A stretch of 64,000 nt of DNA. It comes from Jaltomata sinuosa. Its lineage: Eukaryota; Streptophyta; Magnoliopsida; Solanales; Solanaceae. The stretch is taken from contig QJPP01000028.1 of assembly GCA_003996215.1 (NCBI GenBank), positions 1,178,001 to 1,242,000 on the forward strand. The letters run 5' to 3'. The notes below the pieces were generated by a model. It searched no databases. It saw only the letters and a program-made list of their open reading frames with translations, and had not been told where the DNA came from. This document shows, one piece after another, positions 44,660 to 56,321 of the stretch. Position numbers and translations under genes: made by a program. How positions within the stretch are numbered: the stretch's first letter is position 1; each line of letters starts with the position of its first letter.

Positions 44660-46174
44660 ACACCCTCAACTTAAAACGTTCGCTTGTCCTCAAGCAACAT
44701 AACATAAAACAATAATACGACTCAACTAAGAACACAAACTCGTGTCTATAGCAACTCATGGTCATTCAAAACTTATTCAATTAAATCAAGCTCCCTCGTA
44801 GCACACGAATGTATGAAACACTAACTTGCAAGGATCCAAACATGTCATTCCGATATGATAGAATATTCTACATACACGCGCGCAGCTATCCTAACAATCA
44901 ATCGACAATATAAACATCTTGGTGCCCTCACCACAAAGAAATACCACACACAAGATTTGGGACTAGGTAAGCGCTCACACTCACAAATGATTTCAAACAA
45001 TGCACATGCGATACCATAGGCTTGCCCTTACTATTCTATTTCGATTCTTTAGAAAGCTACTCAGGATCACTACAGGACTTGTTTAGGCTTGTAATGAGGC
45101 TTCGGGTGCAGGTAGGATACATTTAGGGGTTAGTGACTAAGCCCTCCTTGGAACTACCGACCTCTTACCACATAACGTTACTTTGTCCATCCTTATTCAC
45201 CTTTATATTTCCTTCTTTCTAGCTACAGGTGCGGCCTCTTTATTTTGACAATTCTTTTTATTTCTTTTTCGATCTTTTTCATCTTTTTTTTTTCTTTTCT
45301 TAGGCACACACCCGGACTTTTCATTCTATTCATAACTAACCATCTCCATCCTCTTTTTCTTATCATTCACCTCTGTAGTAGCCACCCTCAACTTAAGCTG
45401 ATTGCCTGCGTTGAGGTGCACAATGTCCATAGCCGGACCAGGGCCAAAACAGGGTTTACCTCTATAGTAGCCACCCTCAACTTAGGCTGATTGCCTGCGT
45501 TGAGGTGCACAATGTCCAAGGAAGGACCAGGGCCAAAATAGGGATTCAAAGTTAAACAGGAACGGTGACAGGTTATTGAAAGAACAAGGTCAATTATGGC
45601 TCAAATAGGGATCAAAGGATTATTCATATTTGGACGGTCTTTTAGGTTAAGTGGACTGCACGCAAAAAGGGCCTGTGATCCTTTCCTAAGCAACCAACTT
45701 CAAACTTAACAAAATAGACCGGACAAGTTCTAGATGCATGCACAGCGTAAGAATTTATGACAATAATCTCACACGCTCTTGGCACCAAGAAGCTATATCG
45801 CTACCAACTATCACACAACCGCTCGGCTTAAGCATACTCATTCTACTCATAATCACACAATGACATACAAGGATCCAGACAGTCAATTGTTTCAACATAA
45901 GCTTAAAACCAGAAAATTTTTACGGGGCCTCGTTTTTAGACAAGAACAACGCATGCTTGCTATAGACACTAACAAAAAAAATTTAACATAACCTAAACAT
46001 GCCGGTTCTACTAGATAGCACACCGGAGGGAAAAGAAATCGGCAACAAAAACCCTCGGTGGTGACTCACAGGTTTCCCAACACCCTCAACTTAGACTCAT
46101 GCATTGTCCCCAATGCATATATGCGAAAGCTAAAAACTGTGAGAATAAAGGAATACCTGTGAAGTCGATATGAC
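44660..46174 (-). other. Non-coding region between gag-protease and the 3' LTR
   Basis: No RT or integrase text can be read in any frame. It contains a C/T-rich stretch on the + strand and an 89-bp tandem duplication. GTTGAGGGTGT just before the 3' LTR on the - strand is a weak polypurine-tract candidate. Confidence 0.6.
45370..45547 (+). repeat. 89-bp tandem duplication
   Basis: CCTCTRTAGTAGCCACCCTC at 45370 and again at 45459. Both copies continue through GCTGATTGCCTGCGTTGAGG and GGACCAGGGCCAAAA with few differences. Confidence 0.8.
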
Positions 46175-48706
46175 TTAAATTCCGAAATGATGTTGGAGAC
46201 CTCCAGGGTCTCCAAAATAAGAGAACTCGATAGAGTGTGGCGTTCCAGCTTTCTCTTTGGGCTCCATCGCTAGTCGCGACAACTTCTTTGCTCTTTCTTT
46301 GTAGATTCTCTTGCGGTGTTTTCGTTTTCTAGATTTAATTTCACCGCCTTCCTCTACATGTTTACGCTCTCGCACCATACTTCTTACAACAGCTAGAGTC
46401 TCGACCAAACTCTTCTCCTCAAGGTGCACATCCGCAGGAGCTTCCTCAATAGCATTGATGACCGCGACCACCCTCATGTCACTTAGTTGCTTCATCACTC
46501 TGGACACATCGAACTTGACCATTTCATTGTTCAGCCTGAAGGTCAGTTCGTTTTTCTCCATGTCAACCAAGGCTCTTGCTGTGGCTAGCAATGGTCGTCC
46601 CAAGATTATGGGAACTTTGAAATCCACTTCGCAATCCAAGATCACAAAGTCGGCCGGGAATATAAGCTTACCAATCTTGACCAGCACATCGGACAATATC
46701 CCTACGGGTCGCTTTACCGAATGATCCGCCATCATCACTCTCATGGACGTTGGTTTAGGAGCTCCCAAACCCAATTTTTCATACACTGCTAGCGGCATCA
46801 AATTGATACTAGCACCAAGATCACACATAGCTCTTCCGAAGTTGAGCTTTCCGATAGTACATGGAACAGTGAACGCACCTGGATCTCCTTTCTTTTCCAC
46901 TAATGATCTAGAGGAAATAGAGCTGCAGTGATGGAGGTTGTCTTCCGGCTCAAAACTTACCGTCCTCTTCTTTGTAATCAAGTCCTTCATGAACTTGGCA
47001 TACCCGGGCATTTGTTCCAGTGCTTCCACCAATGGTATGTTTATTGAAATCTGTTTCAGCATGGTCATGAAGTTCAGGAACTTACCATCGTCGGCTTTCT
47101 TCTTCAACCGCTGGGGGAAAGGAGGTGGGTGTCGAAACATCATAGTTGGAAGCTTTTCAGCTTCCTTACGTTTCTCCACGGGCTTTGGAGTTTCCTCCTC
47201 TACTGCCTCTTCATCATCCGCAACATCACCTTGCGTCTGAACTACCGGATGTGATTCCAGTAATATTTTTCCACTTCTTGTGGTGATCGCCATACAGCTA
47301 GCGTCATTCCTCGGATGAGTCGTATCACTCGGCAAGGTACCTGTCTTCCTTTGGTTTAAAGATGCCGAGATCTGACCCACTTGCTGCTCCAATTGCTTGA
47401 TTGCGGTTGAGTGTGACTCCACTACTTGACTCAACGTTGATAACTCCGTCCGCATTGCCTTTACTCCAGAGTCAGTCGATTCCACCTTCAGCAACATCTT
47501 CGCCATCATGTTCTCAAGTTTGGACGTCTCAGCCTCGCTGCCAGTTTTATCCCGATTGCCAGGTGGTATATACAACCCACCTCTATCGGTGTTGTTCCTC
47601 CAGTTTCCTTGGTCGCGCTCTTTGTAGCCACTTTTCTCATAGTGGTTGTCTCGCTGATAGTTCCGACCTTGGTTTCCCTGGCCATTGGCCTGGAAACCCC
47701 CCAAGTAATTGGCCTCCTCAGTCTCTATACCTTGGGAACCCACAGCTTGTACCTTCTCTATACTTCCTGACGTCAAGTGCCTTGTCAGGAGATCCAACTG
47801 CGTTTTCAGGTGCGCCATGTCTTGGTCGCGCTCCTCCTCTTTCCTACACTGCTCAGCTGACATACCAACTGTATAGGTGCTAGCTGCAACCTTTGAATCT
47901 CGTGTGTGCCAGGCCCTGTTGGTCTTGGTGAGCCTGTCCAAAATAGCTGTGGCGTCGGCAAAAGTGCGACCCATAAACGCTCCACCTGCTGCGTTGTCCA
48001 ATGTTGGCTTGGTAGCCGAATTTAGTGCCCTGTAGAATATCTGCATCAAGAATTCGTTGTTCAGCTGATGGTTGGGGCACTGTATCAGCTTCTTCTTAAA
48101 TCGCAACCAAGTCTCGTGCAGTGCTTCGTGCGGTTGCTGCCTGAAGTTGCTAATCTCGTCCCTCAACTGTATCATCCGAGAGGGAGGAAAGAACCTTTCT
48201 AGGAAAGCTCCTCTCAACTCTCCCCACGTTGCGATAGAGTCGGGGGTCAGCTCAGTTAACCACAATGCTGCCTCATCAGACAGAGACAATGGAAACAACC
48301 GGAGCCTGATCGCTGTCTGACTCACGCCTGGCAGCTCAAATGATTTGCAGATCCCCACGAAGTTCATTAAGTGCTGGTTTGGATCATCACCAGCGGCACC
48401 ACGGAATACACCTCTCAAATTCAGCAACTGAATCATCGTGCTAGTGATATTGAACTTTGCTCTGGGCGGTAGCGGTGGAACAATAATGGCGCCCGTCGCG
48501 CCAGCTCCATCTAAATCAAGCTCCTCATCATTCCGTACACCATCATCCTGCAGACCACCAGCATTCAAATTTTGTTGGGCCTGCAGTTCTGCAGCGATCC
48601 TTGCTGCGTCTAATTGAGCGGCCATATTCCGCCTCAATGTTCTCGCAAGTTCGGGGTCGTAAGGTAAAATTTGTTCCCCCGAACCTCGGGTACTTGGCAT
48701 GCACAA
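46175..48706 (-). CDS. Retrotransposon gag-protease polyprotein, 843 aa, intact frame
   Basis: A single open frame begins with ATG about 100 nt after the primer-binding site. The gag domain spans about residues 100-260 (NLRGVFRGAAGDDPNQHL, LWLTELTPDSIATWGELR, FLERFFPPSRMIQLRDEI). A hydrophilic linker with Arg/Gly/Asn-rich text follows, with no zinc knuckle. A retropepsin-like domain lies at about 610-740, with catalytic CDLGASINLMP (Asp629) and the later ILGRPLLATA signature. The DLGA form in place of DTGA is usual in Athila/Tat proteins. The C-terminus is basic (RKRKHRKRIYKERAKK). Gag would form virus-like particles and protease would cleave it. With no polymerase on the element, movement would need another element's RT and integrase. 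Confidence 0.9.
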   Translation of the reverse strand: MCMPSTRGSGEQILPYDPELARTLRRNMAAQLDAARIAAELQAQQNLNAGGLQDDGVRNDEELDLDGAGATGAIIVPPLPPRAKFNITSTMIQLLNLRGVFRGAAGDDPNQHLMNFVGICKSFELPGVSQTAIRLRLFPLSLSDEAALWLTELTPDSIATWGELRGAFLERFFPPSRMIQLRDEISNFRQQPHEALHETWLRFKKKLIQCPNHQLNNEFLMQIFYRALNSATKPTLDNAAGGAFMGRTFADATAILDRLTKTNRAWHTRDSKVAASTYTVGMSAEQCRKEEERDQDMAHLKTQLDLLTRHLTSGSIEKVQAVGSQGIETEEANYLGGFQANGQGNQGRNYQRDNHYEKSGYKERDQGNWRNNTDRGGLYIPPGNRDKTGSEAETSKLENMMAKMLLKVESTDSGVKAMRTELSTLSQVVESHSTAIKQLEQQVGQISASLNQRKTGTLPSDTTHPRNDASCMAITTRSGKILLESHPVVQTQGDVADDEEAVEEETPKPVEKRKEAEKLPTMMFRHPPPFPQRLKKKADDGKFLNFMTMLKQISINIPLVEALEQMPGYAKFMKDLITKKRTVSFEPEDNLHHCSSISSRSLVEKKGDPGAFTVPCTIGKLNFGRAMCDLGASINLMPLAVYEKLGLGAPKPTSMRVMMADHSVKRPVGILSDVLVKIGKLIFPADFVILDCEVDFKVPIILGRPLLATARALVDMEKNELTFRLNNEMVKFDVSRVMKQLSDMRVVAVINAIEEAPADVHLEEKSLVETLAVVRSMVRERKHVEEGGEIKSRKRKHRKRIYKERAKKLSRLAMEPKEKAGTPHSIEFSYFGDPGGLQHHFGI

Positions 48707-48806
48707 CCTGTACCCTGTCCAAAAACAAAAACAACAAACAAAAATAAAAGCAGGAAATTATGACTAAAAGTCAACTAAACACACCAGACTTAATCAAAAA
48801 CCGTAT

Positions 48807-48824
48807 TCCCCGGCAACGGCGCCA
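48807..48824 (-). other. tRNA-Asp-type primer-binding site
   Basis: The - strand reads TGGCGCCGTTGCCGGGGA just inside the 5' LTR. It is complementary to the 3' end plus CCA of tRNA-Asp, as in Athila/Tat elements. It differs at one position from the exact complement of the tRNA-Asp gene at 24528-24599. Confidence 0.85.
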
Positions 48825-48829
48825 CTTTT

Positions 48830-50161
48830 TGATAACGCTCAACTACACCTCTAATTAAAGAAGAGTAAGCGATCGTTGTCAAGTAAAGAACCCAAACAAA
48901 GGTTGGGGTCGAATCCCACAGAGAATATGGTGAAGATTAAGACCTTAGTGAATTATGTGACTAGTTGTCAATCGTTTCCAATAAATAAAAAGAGGGGTTT
49001 TGTAATCAACGTGAACAAAAGCAACAATTATGTAAAAGGAATAATCAGTAGGAGCGAATGAACTAGGGATGAGTTCACCATGGCGTTGTAACAATGTCGA
49101 TTCTAGGCTTAACCGGGTTCTTTCTACATGCGTGTCACGATGTGATTGCGTCAATTGTATCGTCTAAACGTCTCTCGACCAAATAAACAAATTTCCTTTT
49201 CTATTCTCTCGATCTCGAAAAGATGTGCTTTTTAGCTTTCAATCCTAACATCAAGTAGCTTAATCCAGTTACGACATTAATCATTAGACGAGAGTTAGTA
49301 GTCTCGAATCCTTGTTGTTAATCAAGTTTTCCCGGTTTTAATCTCTTTACTCAAGCAAATTAAACCTAGGCATGTTCTAATGTTTGCAACCACTAGAAAA
49401 CGTGACATAAAGTATGATTAACAACGTGACTACATGTAAATTGAACCCAACGCTACCCGGAATCTAAATCGCTACGTTTGCCATGGCTCCCACAACCCTA
49501 GTTGCGGGAGTTTTAGTTACTCATGCTCGAAGAAGAAGAGAAAATAGTTGTATTCATAATAAAGGGAAGAAAAGTCTTACAATATAATGAAACAATCAAT
49601 CTTCCAATATCCAAGAACAAGAAATACCAAGAACTCACGAACGAATCAAGAACACGAGTTCAATACAAATGAACCGTGTTGTTTGCTCTCCAAAATAACT
49701 AAAAACGTGTTTTAAACTAATGGGTGAATGATAAATAAAATAAACCTATCATAGGGTATTTATAGGAGTAGTAGAATCCAACTCCAAAACGGGCTAGGAA
49801 TCCCCAAAATGCGGGCAGCCGCTTGACGCCACTACCTTAACTTGACGGCCAGGCTTGACGGACCGTCATGGCAGTGACGGACCGTCGCCTGGACCGTCAC
49901 TGCTAGGCAGTGGTACCGCCTGAAGGTCTGCCTTGGTGTGACGGTCCCAGTGACGGACCGTCACATGTGTGACGGGCCGTCACGCAGGCCATCACTCTTA
50001 GGCAGAATGTTGTTTTTTCGCGTATTTCCTTCCGTTTCCGTGTTTGTTTCCATTTCCTACAAATACAACATAAAAACATCAAAAACAACAATGGTTGCTT
50101 GAAAACGCACGATTGTTCTTCGTAAAAGGAGTCGAAAGTGACGTAAATTTGCGTCACATCA
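48830..50161 (-). repeat. 5' LTR of the nested Athila-like element
   Basis: It is 1332 bp and almost identical to 43334-44659. It shows the same TATA and TGACG-palindrome layout (palindromes about 49828-49994) and includes a GAAGAA insertion near 49531. Confidence 0.88.
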
Positions 50162-53100
50162 GTAGACTTGGTAATCCTGGATATGGTTGATTTTGATATT
50201 ATCCTGGGCATGACCTGGTTATCCCCTTATCATGCTGTGTTAAACTGTAACACCAAGACTGTGGCTCTAAAGATTCTGGGTAAGTATAGTCTAGAGTTGG
50301 AAGGTGTGTAAGGGCCTAAGCCAGTTAAGGTCATATCATTTTTTCGGGCTAAGAAGCTAGTGGGGATGGGGTGTCTAGCCTTCTTGGCTCATCTACAAGA
50401 TGATAGTGTGGAGTCCCCGTCTATTGAGTCAGTTCCAGTGGTTTCTGAGTTTCGAGAGGTGTTTCCAGCGGATTTACCTGGTATGCCTCCGGACAGAGAT
50501 ATAGACTTTTGTATTGATTTGGAGCCAGACACTCATCCCATTTCCATTTCTCTGTATCGTATGGCTTCGGTAGAGTTAAGGGAACTTAAGACACAACTGC
50601 AGGAACTCTTAGATAAGGGATTTATCCATCCCAGTGCTTTGCGTTGGGGTGCTTCGGTCTTATTCGTAAAGAAAAATAATGGTAGTATGCGGATGTGCAT
50701 AGATTATAGGCAGTTGAACAAGGTTACCATCTGGAATAAGTATCCACTACCCCGTATTGATGATCTGTTTGACCAACTCCAGGGTGCATCAGTGTTTTCA
50801 AAAATTGACTTGAGGTCACAGTATCATCAGCTAAAGATTAGGCCTGAGGAAATTTCTAAGACTGCTTTTCAGACCCGGTATGGGCATTACGAGTTCTTAG
50901 TGATGTCGTTTGGTTTGACTAATGCGCAGACAACATTCATGAGTTTGATGAATGGGATATTTAAGTCGTATTTGGATTCCTTCATTATCATTTTTATCGA
51001 TGATTTTTTGATCTACTCCAAGAGTAGGGAGGAGCATGCTAATCATCTTCGTATTGTGCTGGACATACTGAGACGTCAAAAGCTTTATGCGAAGTTCTTC
51101 AAGTGTGAATTATAGTTGACTTCGGTTGTGTCCTTGGGGCATATAGTGTCAGAAAGGGGGGTGATGGTAGACCCCCAGAAGATTGAGACAGTCAAGAGTT
51201 GGGCCTGACCTAGCTCTGTGACAGAGGTGAGGAGTTTTGTTGGGCTCGCAGGGTACTACCGGAGGTTTGTTAAGGATTTTGCGTCTATTGCTACTCATCT
51301 GACTAGGCTAATACATAAAGATGTACCATTCGTGTGGTTCGACAAGTGCGAGGAGAGCTTCCAAAAGCTTAAGACACTTCTTACCACAACTCCTATTTTA
51401 TCCTTGCCGGTTGAAGGTAAATATTTTATTGTTTACTGTGATGCTTCACATTCTGGTTTGGGTGCTGTGTTAATGTAGGACAGGAATATGATATCATATG
51501 TATCTAGGCAGTTGAAGGTGCATGAGAGAAACTACTCAACTCACGACTTAGAGTTGGCAGTGGTGGTTTTTGCACTCGAGATTTGAAGACACTATCTCTA
51601 TGGTGTAAAGTGTGAGATGTTCACCGATCATCGCAGTCTGCAGCATGTGTTCACTCAGAAGGACTTGAATTTAAGGTAGAGAAGGTGGATGGAATTGTTG
51701 AAGAACTATGATGTGACTATTCAATACCATCCGGGTAGGGCTAATGTGGTGGCAGACGCATTGAGCCGGAAGACAGTTAGCATGGATAGTTTGGCTTGTT
51801 TAACGACCACTAGTAAAGGAACTTCAGGCATTAGAGTCCAAGTTCATGCACTTGGGTATTTTAGAACAAGGTGGATTGTTGGCCAGCATTGAGGTCAAGG
51901 CCACCTTCATAGATGAGATAAAGGCCAAGCAGTTTCAGGATCTGAAACTGAGTAAGATCCGGGGTAAAGTAATATTCGGGGAGGCCAGGGACGTTATGCG
52001 AGACCCTGGTGGAGTAATAAATTTCAGGGGGAGGATTTGTGTTCCTCGGGTTGATGACATAATTCAGAATATCTTGGCAGAGGCTCACGGTTCACGGTAC
52101 TCAATTCATCCGGGTGTGACCAAAATATACCAGAACTTGAGGCAGCGTTATTGGTGGCCCGAGATGAAAAATGACATAGTTAATTTTGTGTCCAAGTGTT
52201 AGAACTGCCATCAGGTAAAGTATGAGCATCAACGACCTGCAGGTCTACTTCAGAGAATGCCCATTCCCGAGTGGAAGTGGGAGAGGATAGCCATGGATTT
52301 TATGGTAGGTCTTCCCAAGACATTGGGGAGGTATGACTCAATTTGGGTCATTGTCGATAGGCTGATCAAGTCCGCTCATTTCATTCCGGTCAGGGTAGAT
52401 TACAATTTGCAACAGTTGGCTAAAATCTACGTGAAGAAAATAGTGAGATGGCATGGAGTACCACTGTCCATCATTTCAGACAGAGGTACATAATTCACCT
52501 CTAAATTTTGGGGCAAGCTACATGAAGAGTTGAGTACACAACTCACCTTTAGTACAACCTTTCATCTTCAGACTGATGGTTAGTAGGAGAGGACGATCCA
52601 AGTATTGGAGGACATGCTGAGAGCATGTGTGATGGACTTCAGGGGTCATTGGAACCAATTTCTACCATTGTGCGAATTCTCGTACAATAATAGCTATCAC
52701 TCTAGTATTGACATGGCACCATTCGAGGCATTGTATGTGAGGGATTGTAGATCACCAGTTGGGTGGTTTGAGAAATGTGATGTAAAGCATTTGGGCGTGA
52801 ACTTGGTAGGGGAACCGCAGAAAAAGGTAAGAGGCATTCAAACCAAATTGTTAGCTGCCCAAAGCAGGCAGAAGGAATACGCAGATCGCAAGGTCTGGGA
52901 CATGGAATTTCATGTTGGTGAATAGGTACTATTGAAAGTGTCACCAATGAAGGGAGTTATGCGGTTCAGTAAGAAGGGCAAGCTCAACCCTCGGTTCATC
53001 GGTCCGTTTGAGGTTCTTGAAATTATAGGGCCAGTGGCTTACAAGTTATTCCATGTATCTATGCTTAAAAGATACCATAGGGATGGGGATTACATCATCA

Positions 53101-53333
53101 AGTGGGATGAGGTGCTCTTCAATAAGGATCTTCATTATAAAGCGGAACCAATTTTGATTCTTGCTCGGGATGTCCGGAAGTTGAGAACAAAGGTGATTGA
53201 TATGGTAAAGGTTCAGTGGAAGCATCGTCCGATTGAGGAAGCCACTTGGGAAACCGAGAATGACGTGCGGGACAAGTACCCTCACTTGTTTGAGGATTCA
53301 TGTACTACACTTTTCCTTTATTTATTTTCGTAA
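50162..53333 (+). pseudogene. Gypsy pol (protease end, RT, RNase H, integrase, chromodomain), broken
   Basis: After the nested element the protease resumes (DFDIILGMTWLSPY). RT runs from about 50420 with SMRMCIDYRQLNKVTI and FIDD at 50993-51004, so the catalytic pair is kept. RNase H follows (YFIVYCDASHSGLGAVLM; YHPGRANVVADALSRK). Integrase has YWWPEMKNDIVNFVSKC, an HHCC zinc finger with a stop inside, and MDFMVGLPKTLGRYDSIWVI. The end is chromodomain-like (VQWKHRPIEEATWETENDV). Stops lie at 50309, 51113, 51206, 51476, 51584, 51677, 52200, 52491, 52581, 52584 and 52923, plus a frame change near 51820-51845. Most stops sit where the family has Trp, Gln or Arg. Confidence 0.9.
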
Positions 53334-53379
53334 TTTGAGACTTGATCATTTCGGGACGAATGATGGGTAAATTGGTATC

Positions 53380-55563
53380 TGTTGTAACGATCGAGTCCGT
53401 CATTATGGGTAGTCCAATCGTGTCAAGTTTTAGAGTTAGAAAAATCTGAGTTTGGGAGTTTAAAATTCTGGGCTATGATAGCCTCGACCAGATTTGGAGC
53501 AAGGTATAGTCTAGGGAAATCCGAGTAAGGATTGGATTAGATATCTTGATTTGAACTAATTTTCCACGTATCCAAGACATAAAGGAGTTTAGGAAACTTT
53601 TCAGAATCGAATTCGGGTAAATAGATCTTCCAAAATCGAGATTGACATGAAGGGGTTGTTTCAGATCGTCGGGGGAAGCAAGTGTGTTGTAAAATAGATC
53701 AACTATGGAGAATTCTGGATATTCTGTTCGTGACAAGCGCTAAGGATCCGCTGTGGCGACCTCCGCTATAGCGGAAGGAAAGACCGCGAAAGTCAAGGCG
53801 ATCAATCTCCGCCATAGCGGTTGACTCCGCTACGGCGGTACCTCTATAGCGGAAGCCGACCGCTATAGCGGAGCCCGACAGAATTTAATGCAGAAACTTC
53901 TCCAAAACAGTTCAATTTTCTACAATTCATTTGGGAGAAGAACTAGGGCGATTTCAAGCATTTTTCCTTCATTTTTCATCATTTTTTCCCCTAAGGTAAG
54001 GTTGCTACTCCCCAAACTCCGTACTACTTTTTCTATGCGGTAGAATTGCTAGGGGTGAACTTGGGGAGAGGTTTGGAATATCTTAGGGATGGTAGAATCC
54101 AGAGAAAAAGGGGGATTTTATGTGTAGAAGTTCTTGGGTGTTGCTAAATTTACCATTTTATGATCATGTGATCTTAATTTCTTAATTTTATCCGTAAAAA
54201 TGATAGAATCAGGTGAATTAACGGTGAGAAAGCCCGAGGAAAGGGTGAAATGATCATGGGTGGCCTGGGGTTTAGGATTCTTGCGTAATCCAGGTAAATT
54301 GTAGGCCATGGGGATTAATTCTTGGTTATTGTGTGTTGTTTTAGACCAAGAACCGGCAAGAAATTTGGAGAACGGGAAAGCTCCGGTTGAGTAGAGCTTG
54401 AATCATTTTGAAGTAGGTGATGGCTTGATTTCTTTATGCATTGTGTGTTTGAGTACTTTTATCTAAGTGATTGTATGATATGCATTGCTTAGGAGATGAA
54501 TTGGAATGTCTTATAGTCCTGTTTGATCAGTCTGGTTATTGAACTGTGCATTTTGCTTGTTGGTTTACAAGTTAATTGTTCATTGTTGTAACTGTGGATT
54601 GTTGACATTTGGTTGGCTCGGGTACCACTCCTGGTATGAGAATACTAACGGTTGGCTCGGGTACTACGCCTGGTACGAAAAATTACTAACGGTTGACTCG
54701 GGTACCACACCCGGTATGGGTTTACTTTACTGCATCATTGCATGGATATTTGTTGCATTGCGTTGATTGATATTGGTTCTGTGAGCGGACCGGGATGTAT
54801 TATTGAGAGTGAAAATTGTTTATGGTCCTTGTGAGGCCGGGTTATTGTTGTATTTGATTTAGAGTTGGTCTTGGTGTAGATCGGGTTGCTTGTGAACACT
54901 TAGGTGTTGGTTAGAGGGGATCCCAGGGTGGGTCCGGGCTATATGGATATGAGGGTGTGACTTGTATTGATTCTCGTATTGGAAGTAAATGGCATGTAGA
55001 GACAAATTAGGATGAAATTTGTAGTTAGAGGTATTTGGTAATTGGATTACGTGTTTCCTGTACTGTTACTTGATTCTTGTACTGTTCATACATTGTTATT
55101 GGAACTGACTGATGATTCTACCAGTACACGGTGGTTGTGTACTGATACTGCACTTGCTTGTTTTTTTGTGAGTACAAAAAATCTTTCGGCGGTTGATGCA
55201 CGACCTCACTTGTAGGCCTGACTGTTCTAGATATCAAGGTTGAACTTTTCGACCAAGCCGCCTTGGTGTCTATCTTTTGAGTTACAACCCAATTATTTCG
55301 GGCTTAGACTATTTCTTATTGTTTTAAGTTTTGGGGTTGCATCCCCGTACTCTAGTATTGGTAGCGTTTGGTACGATGACTTTCAGGTTCTAGAGGAATT
55401 TCCGCAGGTTTATTTAATGATATGGTTCCTTGCGTATTTGAATTGCTAGTTTATTTTCTGTTTACTGGTTTTAGGCTGTTAGTCTAGGCTAAGAGTTGGA
55501 CACTATTGGTTCGCTCATCCGGGGGTTGGGTGAGTGCCACTCACGACGATGTGGGTCATGACA
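53380..55563 (+). repeat. 3' LTR of the Gypsy element
   Basis: It starts TGTTGTAACGATC and ends CATGACA, 2184 bp. It is collinear with the 5' LTR but visibly diverged: about 18-20 differences in the first 190 bp, mostly transitions. Three and not four copies of the GGTTGGCTCGGGTACCAC unit are present (54610, 54649 and 54690). Confidence 0.88.
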
Positions 55564-55568
55564 ATGAC

Positions 55569-56313
55569 AGTTGATGATCACAATTCCTAAATTATATTAA
55601 TACTCATATTCATGTTATCATTTGATATTTCATATTGTTATCCTATAAATAGAGATTTTATAAAATTTTGTTGTAAAAAGAAATGGTCATATATATGACT
55701 ATTATATATATGATTAAATTAAATTTTGAAAAGAACATATATATGTTCTTTTTTTGAGAAAATTTGATGAAACAGGAAAGGGAAAACATTTGATAAAATT
55801 AAATTTTAAATTTAAGTAAGGCAACTGAAATCACAATTCACAACTTTAAGAATAATATCTTTTCATCATTTTGTAGGTATAGGTGATGACTCCATATGTT
55901 GGGTCAAAAAAGTGGAGTAGAAAAACAACAGATTTTAGGATTGAGAGCAAGGAAACGAAAAATATGTTAACTAGAACTTTGGAGAAATGAATGTCTAAGC
56001 CTAAAATTGTCTAAGATAATAGTCGCTTAACTTTAAGAATAACTTTTTTTTTATATGAAAATAGTCATTTTGCACTAATAATTCTATTGCCTCGGTGTCA
56101 CTCGAAATCTCCATAATTGTGATTTTATTTTTTTCCTTTTAATTTTGTTAGTTGGGAGGTGATTATCGCCCTTATATTGTATGTTTTGGATTTTGAAATT
56201 TTTGGGGTTGTAAATTAATGAAAATTTTAATCTTCTAAATTTATTTTATGAGTGATAATTGTCTGAATTTTTATCTCTTTTGTTTTTGTTCCACATAGAT
56301 GCACTAGACAAGG
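55569..56313. other. Gene-free AT-rich spacer
   Basis: I see no gene, RNA or identifiable element in this stretch between the Gypsy element and the next hAT element. Confidence 0.5.
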
Positions 56314-56321
56314 GTCTTGAG

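Larger units (their letters stand above)
43334..50161 (-). mobile_element. Athila/Tat-like LTR retrotransposon, gag-protease only, nested
   Basis: Two LTRs of 1326 and 1332 bp (each TGATAACG...CACATCA on the + strand) and a perfect duplication GTAGA (43329-43333 and 50162-50166) define the insertion. The element reads on the - strand: 5' LTR 50161-48830, tRNA-Asp-type primer-binding site, open gag-protease frame 48706-46175, about 1.5 kb non-coding, 3' LTR 44659-43334. RT, RNase H and integrase are absent. I count about 16 substitutions and one 6-bp indel between the LTRs by eye, roughly 1.2 percent, so it is young. It fits the gag-only non-autonomous class known as TR-GAG, here with a protease. 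Confidence 0.9.
39189..55563 (+). mobile_element. Ty3/Gypsy chromovirus (Tekay/Del-like), full length with nested insertion
   Basis: It is bounded by two LTRs and a perfect 5-bp duplication ATGAC (39184-39188 and 55564-55568). Order on the + strand: LTR, TGGTATCAGAGC primer-binding site, gag, start of protease, nested Athila-like element (43334-50161), rest of protease, RT, RNase H, integrase, C-terminal chromodomain-like segment, LTR. The order RT-RNase H-integrase and the EEATWE chromodomain end place it in the chromovirus branch of Gypsy; the Tekay/Del label is from memory. Numerous stops make it non-coding. Confidence 0.9.

Noticed and set aside
46311..47883. Several + strand open frames opposite gag-protease
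   Set aside because: Shadows of the intact - strand gag-protease frame.
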